Shown piece after piece: positions 27,621 to 27,696 of a stretch of 27,696 nt of DNA. The notes below the pieces were generated by a model. It had not been told where the DNA came from. It ran no database searches and saw only the letters and a program-made list of their open reading frames with translations. The position numbers and the translations under genes are program-made. Within the stretch, counting starts at the first letter, position 1. Every line of letters begins with the position of its first letter. The stretch lies in NCBI GenBank assembly GCA_033557685.1, contig JAWQRN010000619.1, forward strand, positions 1 through 27,696, given 5' to 3'. The stretch comes from Sperchopsis tessellata. Taxonomy: Eukaryota; Arthropoda; Insecta; Coleoptera; Hydrophilidae.

Positions 27621-27696
27621 GATACGCTGGAACAATTTACAGCCACCAAGATGGGGTAGGGAGGAAGCAGTAGGAGCACACAAGGGGGTACAAAAC
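27620..27696 (+). repeat. 3'-end repeat joined to Jockey copy B
   Basis: From TTGATACGCTGGAACAATTT on, the sequence matches the reverse complement of 15843-15942 to the window edge, including GGAGGAAGCAGTAGGAGCAC and GGGGGTACA. The match starts abruptly inside the Jockey ORF2 region, marking a junction between two elements or a chimeric copy. Confidence 0.65.

Larger units (their letters stand above)
25052..27696. other. 5' intron or upstream flank of the NBR1-like gene
   Basis: An acceptor (TTACAG at 25057-25052 on minus) shows that at least one exon lies upstream. No exon encoding the PB1 N-terminus was seen in this interval, which is almost entirely mariner (25205-26080) and Jockey (26085-27620) sequence. 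Confidence 0.6.

Noticed and set aside
1..27696. CRISPR array, bacterial operon or phage features
   Set aside because: No regularly spaced repeats, ribosome-binding-site/ORF trains or phage gene order are present. Introns and eukaryotic transposons explain the window.

Overview
The window looks like nuclear DNA from an insect or a close arthropod relative. It is AT-rich (estimated by eye), its genes are split by introns with GT..AG boundaries, and old transposon copies are dense: Jockey-type and other non-LTR retrotransposons (LINEs), several mariner copies, a Tc1 copy and a TTAA-flanked element. Nothing in it looks bacterial or plasmid-borne. The species cannot be named from sequence alone.

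Two host genes are supported, both on the minus strand. (1) An NBR1-like selective-autophagy receptor fills about half the window. Eight exons run from 25051 down to the stop at 11619, and all splice phases agree. They encode 1,015 residues in order: the rest of a PB1 domain, a basic charged segment, the FW (four-tryptophan) domain, a long acidic region with candidate LC3-interacting motifs, a Cys/His-rich stretch, an amphipathic J-like helix and a C-terminal UBA domain. Exon 1, with the start codon and roughly 30 residues, lies upstream and was not found. The ZZ zinc finger of vertebrate NBR1 is missing, and the short introns where it should lie leave no room for it. (2) The 5' part of an SLC66A3/PQLC3-like PQ-loop membrane protein (3809-4284, two exons). 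Its C-terminal half was not found.

Layout: 1-190 mariner fragment (-); about 500-2650 decayed LINE with endonuclease and reverse transcriptase (RT) (+); 2650-3808 AT-rich DNA; 3809-4284 SLC66A3-like; 4860-5460 LINE RT relic (-); 5460-6960 unassigned; 6960-7960 C-terminal part of a LINE, split by an insertion (+); 8020-10610 Jockey copy A (+), carrying a 240-bp insertion; 10610-11618 flank and NBR1 3' UTR; 11619-25051 NBR1-like gene, whose introns hold LINE, mariner, Tc1 and TTAA-element relics and two large hairpins; 25205-26080 mariner relic (-); 26085-27620 Jockey copy B (+); 27620-27696 a 3'-end repeat also present near 15900.

The two host genes have no evident operon-like or functional link. 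The window is mainly an autophagy-receptor gene whose introns have gathered mobile DNA. The points most worth checking are the ZZ-less receptor with a Cys/His cluster elsewhere, a hammerhead-like core inside an intronic inverted repeat, and the nested Tc1/TTAA insertion. Every transposon copy seen is broken.
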